Of a stretch of DNA of 64,000 nt, positions 1 through 8,942 are shown piece by piece (within the stretch, counting starts at the first letter, position 1; each line of letters starts with the position of its first letter). This DNA is from Paraburkholderia rhizosphaerae (GTDB lineage: Bacteria; Pseudomonadota; Gammaproteobacteria; Burkholderiales; Burkholderiaceae): contig NZ_SORE01000002.1 in the NCBI RefSeq assembly GCF_004366595.1, forward strand, positions 310,001 through 374,000. Reading direction: 5' to 3'. The position numbers were made by a program, and so were the translations under genes. The notes under the pieces were generated by a model. It had not been told where the DNA came from and did no database searches. It saw only the letters and a program-made list of their open reading frames with translations.

Positions 1-2
1 CG

Positions 3-548
3 CCTAAGGATTTCGCACGTTGGGCTGAACATATCGATCGCCTTTTTGCCGAGTCCGGCCGCAACGGACAACCGCTGTTCTCACCGTTCGAGTGGTCACC
101 TTATGCTGCGTCGCCTGAACGCCAAAACCGGTTCGGGAGCAGCCTGCTTGTTCCAATCCGTGACGCGAACTGGATGCGCGCCTGGTGCGTGCAGGACGCG
201 GACGGACACATCGTTGGCCACCTCGACCTGTCCGGATCGAGCGTACCATCGGAAAACCATCGAATGATGCTCGGCATCGGATGCGAGCCGGCGTTTCGGC
301 GCCAGGGCATCGGGACCATGCTGATGCGATATGCGATCGATTTCGCAGTCGCAAACAGCATCGAATGGATCGATCTATGCGTATTCGGCGACAACGCGCC
401 GGCCATCGCGTTGTACGAGCGGTTCGGCTTTATCGAATCGGGTCGCAGGCCGGACCGATTCCGGTTGCTGGGGCGCAGGGTAGAAGACGTGATGATGACA
501 TTGCACGTTTCGCTAACCCCTGCGCGCCACTCCATGCCGACCGGCTGA
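3..548 (+). CDS. GNAT-family N-acetyltransferase (5' end outside window)
   Basis: The reading frame is open from the first bases of the window, so the start codon lies upstream. The translated part carries the acetyl-CoA binding motif A of the GNAT fold (RRQGIGTMLM, around 298-327), and a later NxxAIALYERFGF segment typical of motif B, where the family ends in an aromatic-rich strand. GNAT enzymes move an acetyl group from acetyl-CoA to an amine; the acceptor cannot be told from sequence. An internal ATG at 174 would cut off the N-terminal strands, so I reject it as the start. The gene converges on the amidohydrolase at 597. The family is clear, the substrate unknown. Confidence 0.85.
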   Translation, partial: PKDFARWAEHIDRLFAESGRNGQPLFSPFEWSPYAASPERQNRFGSSLLVPIRDANWMRAWCVQDADGHIVGHLDLSGSSVPSENHRMMLGIGCEPAFRRQGIGTMLMRYAIDFAVANSIEWIDLCVFGDNAPAIALYERFGFIESGRRPDRFRLLGRRVEDVMMTLHVSLTPARHSMPTG

Positions 549-596
549 AATAATCCGTAAGCCGTGCGGTCTCAAGGTATGCGACGACTGCAAGAT

Positions 597-2063
597 TCAA
601 GCGACTATTGTGTTCTTGTACAGCCGTCCATCCTTCATCACGATCCGCAGGTTCTTTTCCGGATCGGCGATCACGTCGAGGTTCTCGAGTGGATTGCCAT
701 CGACGAGCAGTAAATCAGCGTACCCGCCTTCCTCGATCACGCCCAGTTTCCCCGGGTACGGGTTCCGCTCGCCCGTGAGCGCAAGCAACCGGCCGTTAGC
801 GGCGGTCGCCATGGTCAATGCCTCGGCAGGTGAATACCACCGTGTCATATGGGTCAACATGACACCCTGGCGAGCCGCCAGCACCGGCGAAAAAATCAGA
901 TCCGTGCCGAATGCCGTTTTGATGCCATGTTTGCGCGCGAGCTTGTACATGTTGTCGGTTCCCGCGATGACTTCCATAAACTTTTCACGGGCAGGACCGG
1001 TCAGCGAAGCCGCATCGTTTTCATCGACGAACGGTTGCGTGCTCAGCCACGTGCCGTTTTTTGCCATGATCGCGGCCGTTTTGTCGTCCATCAGATGACC
1101 GTGTTCGATGCACTGAACGCCGGCCGAAATCGAACGCTGAATGGCCTCCGGCGTGTAGGCATGGACTAGCACATAGCTTCCCCAGTCCGATGCGGTTTCG
1201 ACCGCCGCACGTAGTTGCGGTTGAGTGAACGTCAGCATGTCCAGTGGGCTGCGAGGCGTGGACACGCCGCCGCATCCGACCAGTTTGACCTGCGACGCGC
1301 CTTGCAGAAACTGTTCGCGAACACGCAGGCGAACTTCGTCTTCCGTATCGGCAATCGCGATACTACCGTCCCGTTCCATCTGGCTGATCTGTCCGCCGGA
1401 TCTTGGGATGTCCGCGAGCGGCCGGAAATCTCCATGCCCGCCGGTCGTCGTGATCATCGGCCCCGACACATAGATACGGGGTCCGGAGACCATGCCGCCA
1501 TCGATCGCCTGTCTCAACACGAATGCCGGCCCCCCGGCGTCGCGAACCGTGGTGAAGCCCCGCAGCAACGTGCGCTGGGCTTCCGCGCTCGCCGCAAGAT
1601 AGACGAACCCCATGTCGACCTGGAGCAAGACCTGAATGGGCAGCGCTGCTAGCAGCGAATGCCAGTGCATATCGATGAGGCCCGGAATCATGACCCTGCC
1701 GCCGCAGTCGATCAGCATCGGGTTGCCAGTCGAAGGCGGTTGACCGCTGCCGATGTGACCGATGCGGTTTCCGTCGACGGATAGGTAAAGCCCGTGACGT
1801 AACGTCGACGACTTGCCGTCGAACAGCATGAAGTTTGTGAACGTCACCGGACGATCCGGGGCCGCGGGTGGGTTGGTCGTTTGACCACGGGCGAGGTCCG
1901 GCAAGATGACGCTCAACATCGAAGCGGCCATGCCGGCGACAAATCCGCGACGGGACAAATCGGTGCTGATGCGCCGATTCGCATACTGCGCGAGCGCCTT
2001 GTTGCACAGGCAGGAGAAGGATGAACTGATCGACGTTTTTCCACCGTATTTTTGCCAGGACAT
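597..2063 (-). CDS. Tat-exported metal-dependent amidohydrolase
   Basis: A 488-residue member of the amidohydrolase superfamily, in the imidazolonepropionase/prolidase-like branch. Residues 37-61 form a twin-arginine signal (SRRGFVAG, RR at 38-39, then a hydrophobic stretch ending ARGQ), so the enzyme is probably exported folded to the periplasm; an extra leader of about 35 residues precedes the signal. Metal and catalytic positions are intact: HWH at 133-135, the likely carboxylated Lys260 (QVKLVG), His301, His321 (EHGH) and Asp388 (FGTD). The start at 2063 is supported by AAGGAG about 6 bases upstream. Such enzymes often cleave dipeptides or N-acyl amino acids; the substrate here is unknown. 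It stands alone, convergent with the GNAT gene. Confidence 0.9.
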   Translation of the reverse strand: MSWQKYGGKTSISSSFSCLCNKALAQYANRRISTDLSRRGFVAGMAASMLSVILPDLARGQTTNPPAAPDRPVTFTNFMLFDGKSSTLRHGLYLSVDGNRIGHIGSGQPPSTGNPMLIDCGGRVMIPGLIDMHWHSLLAALPIQVLLQVDMGFVYLAASAEAQRTLLRGFTTVRDAGGPAFVLRQAIDGGMVSGPRIYVSGPMITTTGGHGDFRPLADIPRSGGQISQMERDGSIAIADTEDEVRLRVREQFLQGASQVKLVGCGGVSTPRSPLDMLTFTQPQLRAAVETASDWGSYVLVHAYTPEAIQRSISAGVQCIEHGHLMDDKTAAIMAKNGTWLSTQPFVDENDAASLTGPAREKFMEVIAGTDNMYKLARKHGIKTAFGTDLIFSPVLAARQGVMLTHMTRWYSPAEALTMATAANGRLLALTGERNPYPGKLGVIEEGGYADLLLVDGNPLENLDVIADPEKNLRIVMKDGRLYKNTIVA

Positions 2064-2339
2064 AAAGCACTCCTTGAACGTGAGCTTTTAGGCCGGTTGC
2101 AGACGACAGGGAACGACCAACGTTTACCGAGCAGCGAAAGAGGAATAGGCGGGCGAGTATGCGAAATCCGTTATTGACGACGCGACGGTGTATTGTCGCG
2201 CGATTCAGGCTCCGGCGTGGAAATTGCCGGATCAATTGAAAACCTCGCGCCAGATACTATCCTTCGACGTGATGTGTCCGATCGCGGGCACCCGAAGCGA
2301 GCGTTTCCGCCGACTGTCGCCTCTTTGTTATCGAACGAT

Positions 2340-2556
2340 ACGGAACCCAAACGTGGCTGCAGGCGTGGAGTCCGCGTCGCAGGTCACCTATCTGACGGAG
2401 AAAGGCGTGCAGTATGCGCAAGGGTGGTATTTCGCCAAGGCGATGCCGGCGAATGAGTTATTTGCGTGGCTAGCGAAGTATTCGGAAGCACCGCAACCGA
2501 GCGTGCGGTCTGATGCTGTGACATCGTCGCGGCGCAGTGGGGCACACCTTCAATGA
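2340..2556 (+). pseudogene. Relic of an EAL-domain c-di-GMP phosphodiesterase (C-terminus only)
   Basis: The translation from about 2350 reads NVAAGVESASQ, then GVQYAQGWYFAKAMP and AWLAKYSE. This is the last 45 or so residues of an EAL domain (the family reads VVAEGVET, then GVQYAQGxxFxxPxP). The first Glu of the AEGVE motif is changed. Upstream, no frame shows the EAL signature, the metal-binding residues or the DFGTGYSSL loop, so the catalytic core is gone. The frame is open from 2188, but its first 50 residues resemble nothing. The stop codon overlaps the start of the next gene (ATGA at 2553-2556). I take it as a decayed remnant. Confidence 0.6.
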
Positions 2557-2843
2557 GCGCCACGATCATCCGATCGTTTTGCGTCGCAGTGGCCTTCGTT
2601 GTATTCACGGGCGGTTGTGCATCGACTGCGTCGACAGGATCGACCGAGTCCGCAAGCCAGCAGACTGCGCGGTCAGCTTCGGCCGGCACGGATACTTATC
2701 TTCTGCACAATCCCGACGGAGCGACGCACAATGGCCCAGCGTCCAGGCCGCCCAGGCTCAGCGTGGGGACCAGTTATCCCGATACGCAATTGATACTGCC
2801 GTGGTTTCTGAACGACATCATCAATTTCGTGAACTATCGGTAG
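2553..2843 (+). CDS. Small putative lipoprotein
   Basis: A 96-residue protein with a type II signal peptide: a short basic N-terminus, a hydrophobic core (residues 9-19) and a lipobox FTGGC with the acylated Cys at 22. The mature part begins with a Ser/Thr/Ala-rich linker and ends with an aromatic, hydrophobic tail (LPWFLNDIINFVNY). It is predicted to be membrane-anchored on the periplasmic side. I do not recognise a family. Its ATG overlaps the stop of the EAL relic, so it may once have been translationally coupled to that gene. No good ribosome binding site of its own is visible. Confidence 0.5.
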   Translation: MSATIIRSFCVAVAFVVFTGGCASTASTGSTESASQQTARSASAGTDTYLLHNPDGATHNGPASRPPRLSVGTSYPDTQLILPWFLNDIINFVNYR

Positions 2844-2986
2844 TCTGACGCGATCGCCGCAAGCCCTCGTTCAAGGCTCTTTGGAGGCGCGGGCGGCCGA
2901 TCCGAAACGGCTTCGGCTGTGCATCGGCCACTGTGTGTCATGGGCCTACGTGTTAAACTCGCCGCCGATTATCTCCTCCCGGCACC

Positions 2987-3364
2987 ATGACCTTTCGCGC
3001 ACGCAAACGGCTGACAGCATGGCTTGGCATTTTCGCCATGTGTCTGGTCGCGTTCGTACCGCTGGTCAGTCAACTGGTGATCTCGGCGCATGCCGACGAG
3101 CCTGGTACCGCGATCTGCTCGGCGTACCAGCCCGGCGGCAATACCGTCCAGCCGATGAACGGTGATTCGCTTGCCGCATGTGGCTACTGCGACTTCCTCG
3201 CGGGTCACGTCGCGGTGCCGACTGTGCCTCCACTGCTGCCGGTGCTCATCGTCTGTGTCGCGCTCGCGGCGGCGCCTGTGCTCTCCATCCGTTTCACGCC
3301 GCTCGGTGCGTTCCCATCCGGTCGTCCACGCGCCCCTCCTGTCGTCCTCATCCCGAGTCTGTAA
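2987..3364 (+). CDS. DUF2946 family exported protein
   Basis: A 125-residue protein with a signal peptide or anchor (residues 8-36, ending AHAD). It shows the DUF2946 hallmark CGYCDFLAGH (Cys65, Cys68, His74), a second hydrophobic stretch (83-100) and the conserved C-terminal RAPP (115-118). The CxxC...H arrangement looks able to bind a metal, and members of this family often sit beside TonB-dependent receptors for metals or siderophores; the biochemical role is not established. It is the first gene of a same-strand set with the receptor at 3457 (92 bases downstream) and the PepSY protein at 5980, which suggests a joint metal-uptake unit. Confidence 0.75.
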   Translation: MTFRARKRLTAWLGIFAMCLVAFVPLVSQLVISAHADEPGTAICSAYQPGGNTVQPMNGDSLAACGYCDFLAGHVAVPTVPPLLPVLIVCVALAAAPVLSIRFTPLGAFPSGRPRAPPVVLIPSL

Positions 3365-3456
3365 AAGAATCGCGACGCCTTGACGGCGCATCGTGACGTA
3401 TAGCCGCGCCTTCGTTCGAGGCATGCGGCCAGCCTTGCTTTGAGGGGAAATTTCAC

Positions 3457-5904
3457 ATGTCCATTCCGCGCCTTGTGGGCACGGTATGCGTCGTGCCGCG
3501 CGCATTCGCACGTGCACTGCTTCTGTTCACCACAGTGGGCCTGACCCACGGACTGGCCGTTGCGGCCGGCGATACACCGGCGTTCCCGTCTCCGCCTGCA
3601 TCCGGCAACGACACATCGAGCGCAGCGCCGGCAAGCGAAACGACCGGGAACACCCATGCGTTGCCAGCGGTGCAGGTCACCGGCGCGCGCTCCTTCGCCG
3701 AAAAGAACCAGCTTCCGCAAACCACGGAAAGCATCACTGCGAAGCAGATCGGTGAAACGATCAATGCGACGGACTCGTCCGACGCGCTGAAGTATCTTCC
3801 TGATGTGCTGGTGCGCAAGCGTTATATCGGCGACACGCAGGCGCCGATGTCGACACGCACCACCGGCATCAACGCGAGCGCGCGCAGCCTGATCTATGCG
3901 GATGGCGTGCTGCTCAGCACGCTGATCAACAACAACAACCAGAACGGCTCGCCGCAATGGTTCATGGTCTCGCCGGGTCAGATCGAGCGCGTCGATGTGC
4001 TGTATGGGCCGTTTGCCGCGCAGTTTCCGGGCAATTCATATGGCGCGGTGACCGAGATCACGACGCGCATGCCGACGAAATTCGAGGCCAGCGTCGACGT
4101 GCAGGGTGCGATCCAGCACTTCGGCCTCTACGACACGCATGAGAGCGAGCCGTCGCAGCAATACAGCGCGACGCTCGGCGACAAGCTCGGCAAGCTGTCG
4201 TGGTTTGTCTCCGCAAGCCACCTTGATAGCTTCAGCCAGCCGATCACGATTGCCGAGGTCGCGCAATCGACGACACCGGCCGCGGCGAACCTGCCCGTCG
4301 TGACCGGCGCAATTGCCGATCGCAACCGCACGGGACAACCGATCCAGGTGATCGGCGCCAGCAACTTCATCCATACCATTCAGGACAATGCGTCGCTGAA
4401 GGTCGCCTACGACTTCACGCCGACGCTCAGCGCGACCTACGCGCTGGGCTACTGGCAGAACAATCAGAAGGCGCGCGCACAGACGTACCTGCAGACCGCG
4501 AATGGCACACCATTCTTCGGCGCAACCAGCGGCAGCGTGAACATCGGCGGATTCGCGTATAGCGCATCGACCATCGCCGGACAGTTCACCGCGAACAATG
4601 TCGATCAGCAACATCTGATGCAAAGCCTGACCGTCGACAGCCACACGCAAGGGCCGTTTGACTGGCAGCTGATCGTCAGCAACTTCTACTATCTGCAGGA
4701 TCTGAGCGGGTTGTCGACGGGCGTGTATCCCACTGCGCTGGCCGGTGGTCCCGGCCGCACGACCGACATGGGCGGCACCGGCTGGACCACGGTCGACCTG
4801 AAGGGCACGTGGCGGCCGCAAGGCATCGCCGGCGCAAACATCGTGAGCTTCGGCGGGCACTTCGACCAGTTCAAACTCGTGAGTCAGACCTTCAACACGA
4901 CCAACTGGGCGTCCCAGGGCGAAGACGGGTCGCTCTTCAGCAACTCGCTCGGCAACACGCAGACCTTCGCGCTGTGGGCGCAGGATGTCTGGCGCATCGC
5001 GCCTTCGCTGCAAGCGACCCTCGGTGGCCGCTACGAAATGTGGCGCGCGTATAACGGCTTTAACTTCGCGACCGGCAGCAATGGCGTCGGCGTCGCGGTC
5101 AACCAGCCAAGCCTGAGCCGCAACGGCTTTTCGCCGAAGGCATCGCTGCGTTGGGACCTGACCGACATATGGTCGATCACCGGTTCGTTCGGCAAGGCGT
5201 TGCGCTTTCCAACTGTCGGCGAGCTGTACCAGACCGTTCAGACCGGCACGACGTTCGTGCAAGCCAATCCGTTCCTGAAGCCTGAAAGCGTGCTGTCCGG
5301 AGAACTTGCGCTCGAACGCGACGTGAGTGACGGCAGGATGCGGCTGTCGGTGTTCGACGAATACGTGTCCAATGCGCTGATCTCGCAGACGGCGACCGTG
5401 CCCGGCTTTCCGACGCCGGTATCGTTCACGCAGAACGTCGGCAAGACGAGGGAAACCGGCGTCGAGATCGCCGGCTCGCAGGACAACGTGCTGATCAGCG
5501 GGCTCACGCTGTCCGGTAACGTGACCTACGTCGATGCGCGCATTCTCGAGGACGACGGCTTTGTGTCGACCACCGGCAGTACCGCGGTCGGCAAGCAGGT
5601 ACCGAACGTGCCGACGTGGCGCGCGACGCTCGCGGTGACTTACCGTCCGGACAGCCTTTGGGCCTTCACGCTCGCTGGACGCTACAGCTCGAGGATGTTT
5701 TCGACGGTCGATAACAGCGATATCAATCCGGCGACGTTTCAAGGCTTCCAGAGTTACTTCGTGATGGACGCACGAGTTCACTTGCAGTTGGACAAGCACT
5801 GGGGCGCGGCGCTCGGCGTCGACAATCTGAACAACCGCAAGTACTTCCTGTTCCATCCGTTTCCGCAACGGACGTTTTACGCGGAACTGAGATACGACCT
5901 TTAA
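3457..5904 (+). CDS. TonB-dependent outer-membrane receptor
   Basis: An 815-residue receptor for energised uptake across the outer membrane. After an export signal (about residues 1-36), a plug domain begins near residue 68 (LPAVQVTGAR) and contains the usual plug strands (DALKYLPDVLVRKR, IERVDVLYGPFAAQFPGNS). A 22-strand barrel follows and ends in a C-terminal aromatic pattern (RTFYAELRYDL) recognised by the BAM complex. The start is supported by GAGGGG upstream of the ATG. With DUF2946 before it and PepSY after it, a metal or metallophore ligand is likely. Copper or iron cannot be told apart from the receptor itself. Confidence 0.9.
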   Translation: MSIPRLVGTVCVVPRAFARALLLFTTVGLTHGLAVAAGDTPAFPSPPASGNDTSSAAPASETTGNTHALPAVQVTGARSFAEKNQLPQTTESITAKQIGETINATDSSDALKYLPDVLVRKRYIGDTQAPMSTRTTGINASARSLIYADGVLLSTLINNNNQNGSPQWFMVSPGQIERVDVLYGPFAAQFPGNSYGAVTEITTRMPTKFEASVDVQGAIQHFGLYDTHESEPSQQYSATLGDKLGKLSWFVSASHLDSFSQPITIAEVAQSTTPAAANLPVVTGAIADRNRTGQPIQVIGASNFIHTIQDNASLKVAYDFTPTLSATYALGYWQNNQKARAQTYLQTANGTPFFGATSGSVNIGGFAYSASTIAGQFTANNVDQQHLMQSLTVDSHTQGPFDWQLIVSNFYYLQDLSGLSTGVYPTALAGGPGRTTDMGGTGWTTVDLKGTWRPQGIAGANIVSFGGHFDQFKLVSQTFNTTNWASQGEDGSLFSNSLGNTQTFALWAQDVWRIAPSLQATLGGRYEMWRAYNGFNFATGSNGVGVAVNQPSLSRNGFSPKASLRWDLTDIWSITGSFGKALRFPTVGELYQTVQTGTTFVQANPFLKPESVLSGELALERDVSDGRMRLSVFDEYVSNALISQTATVPGFPTPVSFTQNVGKTRETGVEIAGSQDNVLISGLTLSGNVTYVDARILEDDGFVSTTGSTAVGKQVPNVPTWRATLAVTYRPDSLWAFTLAGRYSSRMFSTVDNSDINPATFQGFQSYFVMDARVHLQLDKHWGAALGVDNLNNRKYFLFHPFPQRTFYAELRYDL

Positions 5905-5979
5905 GCGACGCGCCGCACCGGCCGCAAATAAACCCGGCCGGCAGACGGTAAAGCGCAACACGCACTTCGGAGGCGACGA

Positions 5980-7467
5980 ATGTCCACTGCTGCAACCGAC
6001 CCACGCCCGGCGATCGCTGCTATGCATCCAGCGAGTCGCGGGTATCGCACGCTATGGCGCTGGCATTTCTATGCCGGACTGTTCGTGATGCCGTTTCTCG
6101 TCGTGCTGGCGATCACCGGCACGCTGTACTGTTTCCAGCCGCAGATCGAGCCTTTGCTGTATCCGCACCGGTTCGTGGTCGAGCCGCGCGCAACACCGCG
6201 TCTTGCTGAAGCCACACTGCTCGCCAATGCGCGCCGTGCGCTGCCCGTGGGTTCGGTCGCGCTGACCGCACGTGTTTCCGTTCGCGCGGATCGCAGCGCG
6301 GAGTTTATTTTCCGCCTGCCGGATGGCGACAGGCAAAGCGTGTACGTCAATCCGTATGACGGCGCCGTACTCGGCACGTTGAGTGTCGATAACCGCTTCA
6401 TGCAGGTCGACCGGATGATTCACCGCAAACTGTTGCTGGGAAAGCCCGGCGAACTTCTGATGGAGCTGGTCGCGTGCTGGACGCTTGTGATGATCGGCAC
6501 GGGTGTCGCGCTTTGGTGGCCGCGTGCGGGGGCGACGCTGCGCGCTGCGCTTGTGCCGCGGTTTTCGCTACGCGGCCGGCCATTATGGAAGAGCGTGCAT
6601 GCGGCGCTCGGTATCTGGCTCGCGGCGGGCGCGCTCGCGTTCGTCATCTCGGGTTTGCCATGGACCGGCTCGTGGGGAAAACAGTTCAAGTCCGTTGCGA
6701 CAAGCGTCGGACTAGGTTCGCCGCGGAGTTCATCGGGCGGACTGCCGCTGCGTTCGACACTGCCGGGCGCGAAGGCGCCGCAACGTGCGGATGGATTTAG
6801 CGATGTGGTGCCCGTGCAGCCGATGCATGAAGCGCATCGGCCGCGCGAGTCGGGTATGGATGCGATGCCGGGCATGACGATGGACGATCTGCCGCTGCGG
6901 CAAGTGCCCTGGGCGGTCGGCGCGACACGCGTGCCGGAGTCGCGGGACGCGGGTCCCAACACGTTGACGCTGGACCAGATCGTTTCGCAGGTGAGCGCGC
7001 TCGGCTTGTCCGATGGCTACGACATTGCATTGCCGGTTTCGCCGAGCGGCGTGTATACGGTGTCGTATTTTCCGGCTGATCCGAAGCTCGAACGCACGTT
7101 ATCCATCGATCAGTACAGCGGCGCCGTGCTGAAAGACATTCGCTACAGCGACTATGGCGCAGTGTCAAAAGCGGTCTCTTACGGCACGTCGCTACATATG
7201 GGCCGCTATTTCGGCGTTGCAAATCAGTTGGTCTGCGCGGCCCTTTCGTTCGGGCTGGCAACACTTGCGGTCACCGGCTGTGTGATGTGGTGGAAACGAA
7301 GGCCTGGCGGCACGCTTGGCGCACCGTCGCGCGAGCGCGCCGCCGTGCCGATGCGTGGATGGAAGATCGGCCTTGTCATCCTTGGCGTGGTGTTTCCAAT
7401 GATGGGTGTGACGCTGGTCGCGGTCTGTCTCGCCGACCTCATGCTCTTTGGCCGCCCGTCGCGATAG
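5980..7467 (+). CDS. PepSY-associated transmembrane protein with Met/His-rich loop
   Basis: A 495-residue inner-membrane protein of the PepSY_TM (iron-regulated membrane protein) family. Membrane segments lie near residues 30-52, 163-183, 208-230, 408-430 and 458-482, with two periplasmic PepSY-like regions between them. Residues about 275-305 hold a loop rich in Met and His (VQPMHEAHR, then GMDAMPGMTMDD), which looks like a soft-metal (copper) binding stretch. The family is thought to support reductive release or handling of metals taken up by TonB receptors, and this gene directly follows one. The start at 5980 is backed by CGGAGG 6 bases upstream. The specific metal is inferred. Confidence 0.85.
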   Translation: MSTAATDPRPAIAAMHPASRGYRTLWRWHFYAGLFVMPFLVVLAITGTLYCFQPQIEPLLYPHRFVVEPRATPRLAEATLLANARRALPVGSVALTARVSVRADRSAEFIFRLPDGDRQSVYVNPYDGAVLGTLSVDNRFMQVDRMIHRKLLLGKPGELLMELVACWTLVMIGTGVALWWPRAGATLRAALVPRFSLRGRPLWKSVHAALGIWLAAGALAFVISGLPWTGSWGKQFKSVATSVGLGSPRSSSGGLPLRSTLPGAKAPQRADGFSDVVPVQPMHEAHRPRESGMDAMPGMTMDDLPLRQVPWAVGATRVPESRDAGPNTLTLDQIVSQVSALGLSDGYDIALPVSPSGVYTVSYFPADPKLERTLSIDQYSGAVLKDIRYSDYGAVSKAVSYGTSLHMGRYFGVANQLVCAALSFGLATLAVTGCVMWWKRRPGGTLGAPSRERAAVPMRGWKIGLVILGVVFPMMGVTLVAVCLADLMLFGRPSR

Positions 7468-7804
7468 GTCGCGGCATGACTTGCATTGCATTTACGTGCA
7501 TATAAGAACGACATGAAGATCGCACGAAAGTGCAGTCGCAGACTCGCGGTGTGCACACGGCGATGATGTTGAGCCGTGGTGGACTAACCGCTAACGTCGC
7601 CGTCGGCGAACCATTAGACAAAGTCCGATATTCCGTTCCGCACTGTGTGCGACAACGAACCAAGGTGGCTTGACAATCTGCCGACGGACTCTAGCCTTAA
7701 ATCACATCAAATACTGCTTCCCCATCGTCGCACCGTTAAGAAATAAAAGACTTCGGGACGAAGCGAGACGATTGAAATTGATTGATTAACGCGGAGGCTC
7801 GTAC
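7468..7804. other. 337-base gene-free, AT-richer intergenic stretch
   Basis: I see no credible coding frame here. Base composition falls clearly below the flanking genes towards the 3' end. It contains the promoter candidate at 7670-7697 and a good ribosome binding site (GCGGAGG at about 7791-7797) for the gene at 7805. Confidence 0.5.
7670..7697 (+). promoter_or_regulatory. Candidate sigma-70 promoter for the 7805 module
   Basis: A consensus -35 box TTGACA (7670-7675) is followed after 16 bases by TAGCCT (7692-7697), a weak -10 box. It lies about 105 bases before the first start codon. The -35 match is perfect but the -10 is poor, so support is moderate. Confidence 0.35.
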
Positions 7805-8068
7805 ATGTTACTTCCTTATCTGGAAACCTGGCGTAGTCGACTGGAAGGTTCGGATTCCCCGCTCGGCTCCGAAGGGAATCGCGGGACTTTCGATAGACAG
7901 CTTCTTCTCGAATTAAATGACCTATCAAATTTTCTTGAAAAGATACCGGGGGCGACGGATCTTGCAAGCGTAAAAGAAGAATTAGCTCAAGTCCTGGCGA
8001 GAGGAAAGCCCGTTGGTATGGGCGGAGGAGTCAAAAAGTGCCAATCTTGCGGTCGCGATATTCCTTGA
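7805..8068 (+). CDS. Small unknown protein with C-terminal CxxC knuckle
   Basis: An 87-residue soluble protein that I do not recognise. The middle is predicted helical (LLLELNDLSNFLEKI, then ASVKEELAQVLARG). The last residues form KKCQSCGRDIP, the first half of a zinc ribbon (CxxCG), with no second Cys pair, so any zinc site would need a dimer or a partner. The ATG has an excellent GGAGG 7 bases upstream. It lies 7 bases before the membrane protein at 8076, so the two are probably co-translated. Codon use and GC content are lower than in the catabolic genes on either side. Confidence 0.6.
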   Translation: MLLPYLETWRSRLEGSDSPLGSEGNRGTFDRQLLLELNDLSNFLEKIPGATDLASVKEELAQVLARGKPVGMGGGVKKCQSCGRDIP

Positions 8069-8075
8069 GCACGTC

Positions 8076-8942
8076 ATGGCGACGCGAAAAAAGGCCAGCG
8101 GAGAAGGTGGAACCCCGGTTGAACGACCATCGATAGAGAACGGTTTCTTCTATATAGAAGACCAGCAGGAGGGCGAAGCTGGCACGGATTTCGACTGGTT
8201 TCCGAAAGATCCGTCAATGGACCCGCCCGCCGGGCAGTATCGTCTTTCCGAGGACGCGCGCACAACTTACTCCTGGTGTGTTGATTTCGTCAAAGACGAC
8301 GAACAATACCGCGACTTCATCGGTCGACTCCGAAAGATCGTTTTTGGCGGCCTCGTTTGCGAGCCCATCGCAAGAGATGCGCGAAAACGGCTAGACCAGC
8401 TCGACGATGACCTGGTTAATTGGGCAAACGATCAAATACGGCCTCATCTTCTGAAATCCATAAAATTGCGTTTGACATGCATGTTGCTGATGCTTCTGGT
8501 TGGCCTTGCCTTGTCGATCGTTTCGACGTTTCAGCTCGCATCGCTAGGCAACTGGATACTGCTTCTTGGTACAGCCTCCGGAGCAACCGCGGCGCTGATG
8601 TGGCATCGGATCGACATAGAAGATCTGTCTGTCTATCGAACCGCAATGACGAAGGCAACACATCATGAAATCGATTTTATGATTTCGCTCGTCATGGTCT
8701 TAGGGGTCGCGTTTGTCGTGCAGAACAAGTGGATAACGCTTCAGCTAGGCGGTACAGCGCTTGAAATTTCAGGCAGCGCTCCGGGAGCGTTGGCCATCGG
8801 TTTCGTCCTTGGATTACTCAGCGATAAGCTGATGCAGCTCATTTCGCCTACGCTAGAACGTGTGAGCAGGGCATTCAAGAGTGCTGTTTCGAAGAACATT
8901 GCACGGTCTAAGGCCGCGAGGCAGCGCGGCAGTATCGGCTAG
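8076..8942 (+). CDS. Unknown four-helix membrane protein with acidic N-terminal domain
   Basis: A 288-residue protein of unknown family. Residues 1-130 look cytosolic and acidic (ENGFFYIEDQQEGEAGTDFDWF). Four likely membrane helices follow at about 133-151, 158-176, 201-217 and 235-252, and then a basic tail (KSAVSKNIARSKAARQR). I chose the ATG at 8076 because it falls just behind the stop of the 87-residue gene; the longer frame from 8013 would overlap that gene by 56 bases and has no ribosome binding site. Together the two genes form a small module with lower GC than its surroundings, followed by about 1 kb of gene-poor DNA. No catalytic motif is visible. Confidence 0.65.
   Translation: MATRKKASGEGGTPVERPSIENGFFYIEDQQEGEAGTDFDWFPKDPSMDPPAGQYRLSEDARTTYSWCVDFVKDDEQYRDFIGRLRKIVFGGLVCEPIARDARKRLDQLDDDLVNWANDQIRPHLLKSIKLRLTCMLLMLLVGLALSIVSTFQLASLGNWILLLGTASGATAALMWHRIDIEDLSVYRTAMTKATHHEIDFMISLVMVLGVAFVVQNKWITLQLGGTALEISGSAPGALAIGFVLGLLSDKLMQLISPTLERVSRAFKSAVSKNIARSKAARQRGSIG

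Noticed and set aside
3205..3957. 250-codon minus-strand frame across DUF2946 and the receptor start
   Set aside because: Low-complexity Arg-rich product with no start signal; a shadow of two real genes.
4036..6027. Long minus-strand frame of 663 codons opposite the TonB receptor
   Set aside because: It is the complement of a well-supported receptor gene; its product is Arg/His-rich with no domain and no ribosome binding site. High GC keeps such antisense frames open.
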